Source of the DNA: IOR16 sp034927775
GTDB taxonomy: Bacteria > Bacillota > Clostridia > Peptostreptococcales > Anaerovoracaceae
Reading direction: 5' to 3'
NCBI GenBank assembly: GCA_034927775.1
Contig: JAYFPL010000140.1
Span: forward strand, 1 to 19,561
DNA length: 19,561 nt
Every line of letters begins with the position of its first letter. Within the stretch, counting starts at the first letter, position 1. Shown piece after piece: positions 1-7,718 of the stretch. The position numbers were made by a program, and so were the translations under genes. A model generated the notes under the pieces. The model did not search any database, was not told the DNA's origin, and worked only from the letters and a program-made list of their open reading frames with translations.

Positions 1-1152
1 GCTAAAGATCCTTTAGATGCCATGGAAGAATTGGAAGAAGTCCTCGGTATGCCTTCGGTCGCCGTTACCTGGCCGATTGGTTGTGGATTAAATTTCCAAG
101 GAGTGTATGATCGATTAGAAAATGTCGTACATTTATATAAACAAAAAGAAACAATTATGTTAGGTGAAGAAGGTGTCTTTGGTCCTGAATTGGAAGGCAT
201 ATTGACTTCTTTTAATCTAGAAAGTCTTCGAACTGAAATTGAATTAATCACAGGTGCCGGAAATGTATTCGATGAAGAACAAATCAGAGCTGGTAAACTC
301 TCTCCTGTATTTTTTGGATCCGCACTTGCCGATTTTGGTGTTACTACATTTTTAAATCATTTTCTCAATTTATCTCCTACTCCTGGAGCACGAAAAACAA
401 CCGATGGACAAGTAGAACCAACCGATGAAAATTTTACAGGATTTATCTTTAAAATCCAAGCAAATATGAATCCTGCCCATCGTGATCGTTTGGCTTTTTT
501 GCGAATTTGTTCGGGAGTATTTGAACGAGGAATGACAGTTACCCTATCCAGAACAGGAAAGCCGATTAAATTAAGTCAATCAACGCAGCTTATGGCAAAT
601 GAACGTGAAACCATTGATAAAGCTTATGCAGGTGATGTTATCGGTATTTATGATACTGGTAATTACCAAATTGGAGATACTTTATCTACCACTAAGGAAC
701 CTCTTTTCTTTGAGCCGCTTCCAACCTTTCCACCAGAACTATTTTCCTTGGTTACACCTGTAAATTCATTAAAAGCAAAGCACTTTCAAAAAGGTGTATC
801 TCAACTGGCACAAGAAGGTGCCATTCAGGTCTACCGAAACTTATACAACGAAGTTGTTATTGGTGCTGTAGGCGTATTACAATTTGAAGTGTTTGAATAT
901 CGTTTAAAGAATGAATATAATGCAGATATACGTATGCAAAGCTTAGACTTTAATGTAGCGAGATGGATCAATCCAGAACAATTGGAACTTGTAAAAGAAA
1001 GTTTGGACTCTAGATGTATGTTAGTTTTTGATCACTACAATCGTCCGCTCATCCTCTTTGCAAATCAGTTTACCTTAAATTATTTTATCGAACGCTACAA
1101 AGATATTACTTTAATAGAAGCTTTGGATGTAAACAATACTCTTACTTTATAG
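1..1152 (+). CDS. prfC: Peptide chain release factor 3, C-terminal 383 residues (5' end outside window)
   Basis: RF3 is the cytoplasmic translational GTPase that removes RF1 and RF2 from the ribosome after peptide release. The reading frame is open from base 1 (AKDPLDAMEELEEVLGM), so the ATG at 22 is internal and the G-domain start lies off the window. The visible part matches RF3 throughout: the end of the G domain with a TWPIGCG stretch, the inserted subdomain, domain II with FIFKIQANMNPAHRDRLAF, and the C-terminal domain with VIGAVGVLQFEVFEYRLKNEY. About 145 residues are missing compared with the usual length of about 530. The gene ends in TAG, and a TGA follows in the same frame three codons later. 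The nhaC gene starts 17 bases downstream, so the two are probably co-transcribed. The identification is secure. Confidence 0.96.
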   Translation, partial: AKDPLDAMEELEEVLGMPSVAVTWPIGCGLNFQGVYDRLENVVHLYKQKETIMLGEEGVFGPELEGILTSFNLESLRTEIELITGAGNVFDEEQIRAGKLSPVFFGSALADFGVTTFLNHFLNLSPTPGARKTTDGQVEPTDENFTGFIFKIQANMNPAHRDRLAFLRICSGVFERGMTVTLSRTGKPIKLSQSTQLMANERETIDKAYAGDVIGIYDTGNYQIGDTLSTTKEPLFFEPLPTFPPELFSLVTPVNSLKAKHFQKGVSQLAQEGAIQVYRNLYNEVVIGAVGVLQFEVFEYRLKNEYNADIRMQSLDFNVARWINPEQLELVKESLDSRCMLVFDHYNRPLILFANQFTLNYFIERYKDITLIEALDVNNTLTL

Positions 1153-1169
1153 ATAGATAGGTGAATTCA

Positions 1170-2492
1170 ATGGATATTTTGATTGGCTTGTTTCTTTGTT
1201 TTCTTTTACTGGTCATTACAGTACAAAAAGGGTTATTTTTAGGATATGCCCTTTTTCTTTGTTGGGTTATTTTTGCATGGATTGCAAAGAGAAAAGGAAA
1301 AACACTGAAAGAGATTATCACAATGTCCTATGAGGGCGGGAAGCGTTCTTTTCTTATTTTACAAATTTTTCTTCTAATTGGCTGTATCATGAGTGTATGG
1401 ATTACAGCCGGAACGCTTCCTACTTTAATGTATTATTGCTTAAATTATATTGCTCCGGATTGGTTTGTTTTGTTTTCTTTTTTAATTTGTGCTCTTATCT
1501 CTTTTTTGATTGGAAGTTCTTTTGGAGCAGTAAGTACGATGGGAATTGCTCTTATTACGCTTGCAAGAGGTGGAAATATTCCACTTGCACTAATGACGGG
1601 TGCAATCATGTCCGGTGTCTATTTCGGTGACCGTGGGTCTCCTGTTTCTTCTGCGGCGGCTTTGACTGCAACAATTACAAAAGCTGATCACATGACTAAT
1701 GTAAAAAACATGGGAATCTCATCCATTCTGCCCATGCTATTATCTATATTTTTTTATGGAGGTTTTTCTTTATTTTATCCGCTTAAGCTGGCAAACAGTC
1801 CACTTCCTTCCACACTGAAGAATTCCTTTGTCATATCGCCTCTTATGCTTGTTCCTGCACTGGTACTCTTTTTATTGCCTGTCTTAAAAGTAGGTGTTAA
1901 GACTTCCATGATTCTCAGTATTTTATCTGCATTACTGCTTAGTCTTTTTGCACAAGGAGTTTCTTTTTTTTCTGTAATGAAAGCCATGGCAATTGGTGTT
2001 ACTTTTAAAGAAGGCCCACTTGCCGGCGTTCTGTCCAGCGGTGGAATTCGCTCAATGCTGATTACTTACATTATGCTGTTTATTTCTTGCTCTCTTGCTG
2101 GCATTTTTGAGAGCATCCATGCCTTTAATGGGTTGGAGAAACAAATTCAAAAATACAATCGTTCTCCAAAATGGCGATTTGGTCTAACAGCCATCATCGG
2201 AACGCTCGCTTCGTCCTTTGGCTGTAATCAAACCATTGCTACCATCGTCACCCACGATATAATGAAACCATGTTATGATGAAACAGATCAAAATCAATTT
2301 GCTTTAGATATTTCCAATAGTGCTATCATTATTTCCGGTTTAATTCCTTGGTGCGTTGCTTCTTTTGTTCCAACCTCTATGTTGGGAGTACATAATGCCA
2401 GTTATTTACCATTTGCTTTCTATATGTATAGTCTTCCTATTTTAGCGTTTGTCCTATTCCCAATAAGCGGGAGAGCTAAAATCAGAAATTAA
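1170..2492 (+). CDS. nhaC: NhaC-family Na+/H+ antiporter
   Basis: This is a polytopic inner-membrane protein of about 440 residues with roughly 11-12 hydrophobic segments. The family exchanges sodium for protons and includes relatives that couple sodium to organic acid exchange. The conserved NhaC core is visible in the first half: a GSSFGAVSTMGIAL stretch followed by GAIMSGVYFGDRGSPVSSAA. Near the C-terminus lies LASSFGCNQTIATIV, the second half of the internal repeat. I chose ATG 1170 because AGGTG at 1159-1163 sits six bases in front; GTG 1161 lies inside that ribosome binding site. It follows prfC by 17 bases. Its TAA stop overlaps the stop of the convergent MATE gene. The exact substrate cannot be told from sequence. 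Confidence 0.88.
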   Translation: MDILIGLFLCFLLLVITVQKGLFLGYALFLCWVIFAWIAKRKGKTLKEIITMSYEGGKRSFLILQIFLLIGCIMSVWITAGTLPTLMYYCLNYIAPDWFVLFSFLICALISFLIGSSFGAVSTMGIALITLARGGNIPLALMTGAIMSGVYFGDRGSPVSSAAALTATITKADHMTNVKNMGISSILPMLLSIFFYGGFSLFYPLKLANSPLPSTLKNSFVISPLMLVPALVLFLLPVLKVGVKTSMILSILSALLLSLFAQGVSFFSVMKAMAIGVTFKEGPLAGVLSSGGIRSMLITYIMLFISCSLAGIFESIHAFNGLEKQIQKYNRSPKWRFGLTAIIGTLASSFGCNQTIATIVTHDIMKPCYDETDQNQFALDISNSAIIISGLIPWCVASFVPTSMLGVHNASYLPFAFYMYSLPILAFVLFPISGRAKIRN

Positions 2493-3865
2493 TCAATTAA
2501 CATTCGAATCCATTTTTTACTTTTATATCTTTTCCAAAATATTACCGCTTTTACAATTTCATTAAGAGAAGATAGCCCAACAGCAAAATGAAGGGGAAGT
2601 TTAAAAACGAGAACACCTAAAAAAGCAAGCGGTATCCCAAGTAACCAATTCCCGGCTAAATCAAGCAGCATTGTATAATGCGTATCCCCTCCTGATCGCA
2701 AAATCCCACAAACAAGTACATAAACAATCATTTTGGGGGTTAAAAACAATGCCCACACGAAAAGAGTATTCATAAGCATCTCTGTGGTTACTGCATCAAA
2801 TTGGTATAACTCTGCAATCCCTCCTCGAATCAAAATTAATATCAATGTAATTACTACATTCATAGCAAATAGTATTCTCAAGAAAGATTGACTGTAACTC
2901 TCTGCTTTTTTTAATTGATTACGCCCTAATTCTTCTCCTAACATAACGGCTGCAGCATTTCCTACTCCAAAAAATAAAGATTGGAAAAACTCATTTACAA
3001 CAGAAGCCACTTGAACTACGGCTAAAGCAGACGGTCCTAGAATCCCGTAGGCAATGAAAGTGATTGTTGTTGCAATGCTCCAACCTCCTTCAGATATAAC
3101 AACAGGGACTGCTGTTTTCATTACTTTTTTAAACATGGATTGATTGAATGAAAATAGTTCGGTTATTTTACCTGCTAAAGGATGTTCTCTATGATTGTAA
3201 ATAAATATGAGCAAAGCAAAAATTTCTATAGATCTTGCAATAACGGTAGCTATGGCGGCTCCTTGGACACCCATCTTTGGAAGATTAAAATTTCCATAGA
3301 TCAATCCGTAATTCAATACTGTATTTATGCTAAGTGCAATTGCATTGATGATAGTAGGGACTTTTAAATTTTGAATGGATCTACAATTATAACTAATTGC
3401 AAAAGACATCGCTGTAAACAAGTAAGAAAGACATGCAATTCGAAGATATTTGGTACCTAGAGCTATGACTAAAGTATCTCTAGCAAAAAGCCATAAAATT
3501 TGTGGAGCAAAGATTTCTACACATGAGATAACAAAAAAAGCCATAAAAAAAGCTACCATATAATCAATTCCCAAAACTCTGCGAATATTTTTTATATCTT
3601 TTACACCCCAATATTGTGCCGTATAAACAGCTGCCCCGCTGAAGATTCCATAGCATATCGTTGTAAAAATAAAATAAATTTGATTAGCGGCACCAACAGC
3701 TGCCAATTCAAGCACTCCAACTCTTCCAATCATCAAAGTATCTACAATATTTAAACCAATACTGATCAAATGTTGTATAACGATAGGAACTGCAATAAAT
3801 AATGCTTTGCTGTAAAAATTTTTTTCTTGTTTATACAAATTAAATTTCTGTTTAAACTCTAACAT
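2489..3865 (-). CDS. MATE-family efflux transporter
   Basis: This is a membrane protein of 458 residues with about 12 transmembrane segments, of the multidrug and toxic compound extrusion family, which exports cationic drugs or metabolites with Na+ or H+ influx. Support comes from the N-terminal segment IAVPIVIQHLISIGLNIVDTLMIGRVG, typical of the family, and the pseudo-symmetric second half beginning near VMKTAVPVVISEGGW. ATG 3865 is preferred because GGAG lies six bases upstream; ATG codons at 3880 and 3877 lack a recognisable ribosome binding site. It is a single-gene unit between the sigG terminator and the convergent nhaC. The substrate is unknown. Confidence 0.88.
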   Translation of the reverse strand: MLEFKQKFNLYKQEKNFYSKALFIAVPIVIQHLISIGLNIVDTLMIGRVGVLELAAVGAANQIYFIFTTICYGIFSGAAVYTAQYWGVKDIKNIRRVLGIDYMVAFFMAFFVISCVEIFAPQILWLFARDTLVIALGTKYLRIACLSYLFTAMSFAISYNCRSIQNLKVPTIINAIALSINTVLNYGLIYGNFNLPKMGVQGAAIATVIARSIEIFALLIFIYNHREHPLAGKITELFSFNQSMFKKVMKTAVPVVISEGGWSIATTITFIAYGILGPSALAVVQVASVVNEFFQSLFFGVGNAAAVMLGEELGRNQLKKAESYSQSFLRILFAMNVVITLILILIRGGIAELYQFDAVTTEMLMNTLFVWALFLTPKMIVYVLVCGILRSGGDTHYTMLLDLAGNWLLGIPLAFLGVLVFKLPLHFAVGLSSLNEIVKAVIFWKRYKSKKWIRMLID

Positions 3866-3961
3866 AAACGACTCCATCATTTCTTAGAAATACTTTGCAC
3901 TTTTTATCTTATCAAATATAACCTATTTATTCCATCAGATTTAAAGAAAAATAATTTGTTA

Positions 3962-3997
3962 CATAAAAATAACGCCCTTAATTTTAAGAGCGTTATT
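3962..3997 (-). terminator. Intrinsic terminator downstream of sigG
   Basis: Inverted repeat 3968-3979 / 3986-3997 forms a 12-bp stem with one G-T pair and a six-base loop. On the minus strand it is followed by TTTTAT. It lies 23 bases after the sigG stop and separates sigG from the MATE gene. Confidence 0.85.
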
Positions 3998-4020
3998 AAA
4001 AACTAAAATAATATTATGTC

Positions 4021-4791
4021 TTATAATTGTCTTCGCATTTTTTCCAATGCTCCTTTTTCTAATCTAGAAACCTGAGCCTGACTAATTCCAATTTCGTCGG
4101 CAACCTCCATTTGTGTTTTACCATCAAAAAATCGCATAGTCAAAATATGGCGCTCTCTGAGTGTGAGTTTTTTCATTGCCTCCGATAAAGAAAGGTTTTC
4201 TACCCAATGAGCATCTGTATTTTTTGTATCTCGAACCTGATCCATTACATAGATAGCATCCCCATCATCATGAAATACCGGTTCAAATAAAGAGATTGGT
4301 TCCTGTATCGAATCAAGGGCTAAGACTACATCCTCTCTGGGTATATCCAGTTCTGTAGCAATTTCCATGATTGTAGGCTCTCTTTGATTCATACGCATTA
4401 GGTGCTCTTTTGCCTGTAATGCTTTATAAGCCGTATCTCTTAAGGAACGACTCACCCGAATGGCATTGTTATCTCTTAAATAACGCCGAATTTCTCCAAT
4501 AATCATTGGCACTGCATACGTTGAAAATTTCACCTCATGTGCCGTATCAAAATTATCCAAGGCTTTAATTAATCCAATGCACCCAACTTGAAACAGGTCA
4601 TCTGAGTTCTCACCTCGGTTATTAAATCTCTGAATCACACTTAATACCAATCGCAGATTCCCTCTAATAAACTCATCTCTTGTCTGTTTATCCCCCCCCT
4701 TAATTTTTTCAATCATCCTTTTCATTTCCGCATCCTTATAGACCGGAAGTTTTGATGTATTCACACCGCAAATTTCTACTTTGCCTGCCAT
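4021..4791 (-). CDS. sigG: RNA polymerase sporulation sigma factor G
   Basis: SigG directs late forespore transcription after engulfment. The 256-residue product carries the hallmark N-terminus KVEICGVNTSKLP, then region 2 (NLRLVLSVIQRFNNRGE, DDLFQVGCIGLIKALDNFD, KFSTYAVPMIIGEIRRYLRD), region 3, and region 4 with the helix-turn-helix TQMEVADEIGISQAQVSRLE. ATG 4791 is chosen because it gives the usual family N-terminus and has GCGGAGG upstream; ATG 4833 would add 14 unconserved residues. The gene follows sigE by about 90 bases and probably has its own forespore promoter as well as readthrough from spoIIG. An unusual run of eight G (plus-strand C, 4692-4699) lies in codons 31-34. The stop is TAA. 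Confidence 0.96.
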   Translation of the reverse strand: MAGKVEICGVNTSKLPVYKDAEMKRMIEKIKGGDKQTRDEFIRGNLRLVLSVIQRFNNRGENSDDLFQVGCIGLIKALDNFDTAHEVKFSTYAVPMIIGEIRRYLRDNNAIRVSRSLRDTAYKALQAKEHLMRMNQREPTIMEIATELDIPREDVVLALDSIQEPISLFEPVFHDDGDAIYVMDQVRDTKNTDAHWVENLSLSEAMKKLTLRERHILTMRFFDGKTQMEVADEIGISQAQVSRLEKGALEKMRRQL

Positions 4792-4850
4792 GAAAAAAGG
4801 TCCTCCGCATTCTTTTTTTGCCCCCCAAAGCATAATGCATCGTCCTTATT

Positions 4851-4880
4851 ATTTATGTACAATGGCTAGCATTTTTATTC
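4851..4880 (-). promoter_or_regulatory. Candidate forespore (sigma F/G) promoter of sigG
   Basis: On the minus strand GAATA (4880-4876) and CATAAAT (4857-4851) are separated by 18 bp. This approximates the GHATR-N18-CATNHTA pattern recognised by Bacillus SigG, although the last two bases of the -10 do not match. The position between sigE and sigG is where B. subtilis sigG has its forespore promoter. This is an inference from pattern and position. Confidence 0.4.
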
Positions 4881-5602
4881 TATCCTAGCTTCTTAATTTC
4901 CTTTTGTAGGCGAGAAATTATTTTTTTCTCTAGTCTGGAAATATAAGATTGTGAAATACCCATAAAATCTGCAACTTCTTTTTGTGTCATCTCTCTCCCA
5001 TTAATTAATCCAAACCGCATTTCCATAATCTTTCTTTCTCTAGGAGTGAGCTGTTTCAATGCATAAATTAAAAGATTACGATTAACCTCTTCCTCAATAT
5101 GATTATACACAATGTCTGTTTCTGTACCTAAAATATCCGATAACAATAATTCATTTCCATCCCAATCTACGTTAAGGGGTTCATCAAAAGAAACCTCAGT
5201 TCGATTTTTGCTGGTTCGCCTTAAATGCATTAATATTTCATTTTCAATACACCTAGATGCATAAGTTGCTAATTTAATATTCTTATCCTTTTTAAAGGTA
5301 TTCACAGCCTTAATTAAACCAATGGTTCCAATTGAAATTAAATCTTCAATATTAACACCTGCATTTTCAAATTTCTTTGCAATATAAACAACAAGCCTTA
5401 AATTTCGTTCAATTAAAATAGTACGTACAGCTTCAGTATTGGTTTCCATCTGTTCCATCAATTCCAATTCCTCTTCTGCAGATAAAGGCGGCGGCAGTAC
5501 ATCCGTTCCCCCTATATAAAATATCTTTCTTGGTTTTCGGTGAAAGAAAAACCATAATATTTGATTTAATGTCCAATTTACAAACCCCATAATTTTAAAC
5601 AT
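4880..5602 (-). CDS. sigE: RNA polymerase sporulation sigma factor E (pro-form)
   Basis: SigE is the first mother-cell-specific sigma factor, made as a membrane-bound inactive precursor. The roughly 240-residue product begins with a hydrophobic pro-sequence (FVNWTLNQILWFFFHR), followed by IFYIGGTDVLPPPLS, where SpoIIGA is expected to cut in the F-Y-I-G-G segment by analogy with B. subtilis. Regions 2 and 4 are highly conserved (ILIERNLRLVVYIAKKFENAG, GISQSYISRLE). ATG 5602 overlaps the last codons of spoIIGA by eight bases, suggesting translational coupling; TTG 5611 and ATG 5590 are alternatives. The stop is TAG. UAG suppression here would add nine residues before a TAA. Confidence 0.96.
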   Translation of the reverse strand: MFKIMGFVNWTLNQILWFFFHRKPRKIFYIGGTDVLPPPLSAEEELELMEQMETNTEAVRTILIERNLRLVVYIAKKFENAGVNIEDLISIGTIGLIKAVNTFKKDKNIKLATYASRCIENEILMHLRRTSKNRTEVSFDEPLNVDWDGNELLLSDILGTETDIVYNHIEEEVNRNLLIYALKQLTPRERKIMEMRFGLINGREMTQKEVADFMGISQSYISRLEKKIISRLQKEIKKLG

Positions 5603-6515
5603 GACAAGCAATACCCCTTTCCATCACCATTGGGTGCAGAAGCACCGAATAGCGTTCCTCGCTCCAGCTTTTACCAAAAGAGCCATAATAAATTCCTAAA
5701 ATTACATCCTCCGATTCTGGCTTCATCCCATCCCTTGAAATGATAAGTTTATCCGGTTTTACTCCAATAAGAAATCCGTTTCCTTCACTGACACATTCAT
5801 AAGGAATCAATCGTAATCTCTGTATAAATCTTTCATCCTTTAACTTACTGTAAAGAGCTAAAGAATCTTTTTCTGTTCGAAATATATCAGCGATTTCCAT
5901 TGTAACAAGTGGTAAAAATGCATCTAATTCAATTAAAAATACAGGTTTTCCTGTACATGGATCAGACAAAAAATTACCCGTATCCACCATTCCACGCAGA
6001 AGTACTTTTTTTGCCTCTAGAGTAATTTCCACTTGTGCAATTACCCCAGACTGGTCTATGCACCTTCCCCTTATGAAATCCGCAAATATATGAATGAGTA
6101 AATATGCAATTGCGCAACCAATCAAAATATTTAAATAGCTCACTTGTTCTATGTAAAGGCTACTGTTATTTGTAACACCCGAAATTCCAATAAAATACAT
6201 CATTCCTATGGTGATTCCACCCATGGCAAAACTAACCAAATAAAAGACCAAAACTAACTTCCGAAATTGTGCTTTTTCTTTTTTCCCAAATACGATTAAC
6301 ATTAATATAACGGAGAAAATTAACTTTAATGCAATCGAGAAAGGTATGGGCATTCCATCAATAAAAAGAACAAAAGAATAAATACCACAGAGACTGCAGC
6401 CGAAGAGCAAACGCCTTTTCAAGGCTTGCAAGCCGCAAATTTTACTAGTCAGCTTTAGAATAAGATATCCAGTAATGAAATTTTCAAGAAAGAGATACTC
6501 TCCGTAAATGACCAT
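5595..6515 (-). CDS. spoIIGA: Sporulation sigma-E factor-processing aspartic peptidase
   Basis: SpoIIGA is the septal membrane protease that removes the pro-sequence of SigE when the forespore signal SpoIIR arrives. The 306-residue product has an N-terminal half of about five transmembrane segments (to about residue 145) and a soluble C-terminal protease domain. The catalytic motif is MVDTGNFLSDPCTGKPV, with the aspartate at about residue 178. The gene overlaps sigE, its substrate. It is preceded by a Spo0A-type promoter (6551-6598). The G run of a terminator-like stem (plus-strand C 6523-6528) doubles as its ribosome binding site, seven bases before ATG 6515. The upstream neighbour is the infC operon, whereas ftsZ is the usual neighbour in many relatives. 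Confidence 0.95.
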   Translation of the reverse strand: MVIYGEYLFLENFITGYLILKLTSKICGLQALKRRLLFGCSLCGIYSFVLFIDGMPIPFSIALKLIFSVILMLIVFGKKEKAQFRKLVLVFYLVSFAMGGITIGMMYFIGISGVTNNSSLYIEQVSYLNILIGCAIAYLLIHIFADFIRGRCIDQSGVIAQVEITLEAKKVLLRGMVDTGNFLSDPCTGKPVFLIELDAFLPLVTMEIADIFRTEKDSLALYSKLKDERFIQRLRLIPYECVSEGNGFLIGVKPDKLIISRDGMKPESEDVILGIYYGSFGKSWSEERYSVLLHPMVMERGIACHV

Positions 6516-6517
6516 AT

Positions 6518-6572
6518 AAAAACCCCCCTTCTCGGCTCATCTCTTTTACGATTATCGCTCGTTTCAGGGGGG
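6518..6572 (-). terminator. Candidate terminator of the rplT operon overlapping the spoIIG promoter
   Basis: On the minus strand a C6 arm (6567-6572) can pair with a G6 arm (6523-6528), with T5 right after the G arm. The loop is long (38 bases) but contains a small inner hairpin. RNA reading through from rplT would carry both arms; RNA started at the spoIIG promoter would carry only the G arm, which then serves as the ribosome binding site of spoIIGA. The long loop makes strong termination uncertain. Confidence 0.5.
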
Positions 6573-6598
6573 TGTTTTTGTCAAAAGGTATTGTCGAA
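6551..6598 (-). promoter_or_regulatory. Spo0A-controlled promoter of the spoIIGA-sigE operon
   Basis: A perfect -35 TTGACA (6584-6579) and a -10 GATAAT (6556-6551) are separated by 22 bp, the abnormal spacing known for the B. subtilis spoIIG promoter, which needs phosphorylated Spo0A to be used by sigma A RNA polymerase. A perfect 0A box TGTCGAA reads on the plus strand at 6592-6598. A second box with one mismatch, TGTCAAA at 6579-6585, overlaps the -35. Confidence 0.85.
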
Positions 6599-6615
6599 CC
6601 TTTCTTTATTCTCTC

Positions 6616-6972
6616 TTATTTTATTGCTTTTTTTGCAGTTTCAACTAATTGTGCAAAACCGTTTGGATCATAAATTGCCATTTCAGAAAGCATCTTACGA
6701 TTGATTTCAAGACCGGAAACCTTTAATCCGTTCATCAATTTGCTGTAGGAAATGTTGTTCATTCTAGCAGCTGCATTGATTCTAGCGATCCAAAGTCTTC
6801 TGTATTCTCTTTTCTTATTTTTTCTTCCTACATACGCAGAACGAAGGGATCTCATAACCGCTGGATTTGCTGCTCTAAAGATCTTGCTCTTTGCGCCATA
6901 AAAACCTTTTGCTAACTTTAATATCTTCTTATGTCTCTTTTTGGAATTCATTCCTCTTTTTACTCTTGCCAT
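6616..6972 (-). CDS. rplT: 50S ribosomal protein L20
   Basis: L20 is an early-binding 23S rRNA protein needed for 50S assembly, and in several bacteria the repressor of its own operon. The 118-residue product is of normal length and starts MARVKRGMNSKKRHKK, with the conserved AKGFYGAKSKIFRAANPAVM and YRRLWIARINAAARMN. A strong AGGAGGT lies in front of ATG 6972. It is the last gene of infC-rpmI-rplT and follows rpmI by 19 bases. The stop is TAA. Confidence 0.98.
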   Translation of the reverse strand: MARVKRGMNSKKRHKKILKLAKGFYGAKSKIFRAANPAVMRSLRSAYVGRKNKKREYRRLWIARINAAARMNNISYSKLMNGLKVSGLEINRKMLSEMAIYDPNGFAQLVETAKKAIK

Positions 6973-6991
6973 TGTTTCTTACCTCCTAATA

Positions 6992-7186
6992 TTACACGTT
7001 CAATACAGACTTAATTCTCTTGTGATCTGCACTTCCAAGAATTGTAGACTTTCTTAAGCCTCTTTTTCTTTTCGTGCTTTTCTTTGTAAGAATATGGCTC
7101 TTGTATGCCTTATGTCTTTTTACTTTACCGGTACCAGTTACCTTGAATCGTTTCATTGCTCCTCTATGGGATTTCATCTTTGCCAT
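6992..7186 (-). CDS. rpmI: 50S ribosomal protein L35
   Basis: This is a small basic ribosomal protein of 64 residues (MAKMKSHRGAMKRFKVTGTG), of full normal length. AGGAGG lies about seven bases before the ATG. It is the middle gene of the classical infC-rpmI-rplT operon, 16 bases after infC. The stop is TAA. Confidence 0.98.
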   Translation of the reverse strand: MAKMKSHRGAMKRFKVTGTGKVKRHKAYKSHILTKKSTKRKRGLRKSTILGSADHKRIKSVLNV

Positions 7187-7202
7187 TTCAAAATTCCTCC
7201 TA

Positions 7203-7718
7203 TTATCTATCGGTTTTCGGTGCTAAAATCATATACAAGCTTCTGCCTTCAAATTCCGGCTTCTTTTCCTGTACACTAATCTCAGAAACAATTTCATAAA
7301 ACTTTTCCATTACGCTCTGTCCAACGTTGGAATAACCCTTTTCTCTTCCCTTAAAACGCAAACTTACCTTAACCTTGTCTCCGTCTTTTAGGAACTTTGC
7401 AGCGTTATTTGCTTTGACAGTCAGATCATGTTCCTCAATGAAAGTACTTAAACGAATTTCCTTCACCTGAATAATTTTTTGTTTCTTTTTTGCTTCTTTT
7501 TCTTTCTTTTGAAGCTCGTATCTATACTTTCCATAATCTAATATTTTACAAACTGGCGGTTTTGCATTGGGCGCAATGTTAACTAAGTCTAACTTAGCTT
7601 CATTGGCCTTATCCATAGCCTCTTGTATACTTACAACTCCCAATTGGGTTCCATCCGTATCGATTAGTCTTACTTCCTTTTCACGAATTTCTTCGTTAAT
7701 CTGATTTTCCTTGCTAAT
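7203..7718 (-). CDS. infC: Translation initiation factor IF-3, AUU start
   Basis: IF-3 binds the 30S subunit, checks the start codon and prevents premature 50S joining. The conserved N-terminus (ISKENQINEEIREKEVRLID) is encoded upstream of the first conventional start codon, TTG 7643, so that start would cut the N-domain. Reading back, the frame begins at ATT 7718-7716, and AGGAGGT stands eight bases in front. No ATG, GTG or TTG fits. The 171-residue product then has normal length, with an N-domain, a lysine-rich linker and a C-domain (VKVSLRFKGRE). AUU starts of infC are known in E. coli and Bacillus, where IF-3 discriminates against its own message. The TAA stop precedes rpmI by 16 bases. 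Confidence 0.93.
   Translation of the reverse strand: MSKENQINEEIREKEVRLIDTDGTQLGVVSIQEAMDKANEAKLDLVNIAPNAKPPVCKILDYGKYRYELQKKEKEAKKKQKIIQVKEIRLSTFIEEHDLTVKANNAAKFLKDGDKVKVSLRFKGREKGYSNVGQSVMEKFYEIVSEISVQEKKPEFEGRSLYMILAPKTDR

Noticed and set aside
4792..4833. SigG start at ATG 4833
   Set aside because: It would add 14 residues without family support, and a candidate promoter leaves almost no leader before it; ATG 4791 gives the standard KVEICGVNTSKLP start.
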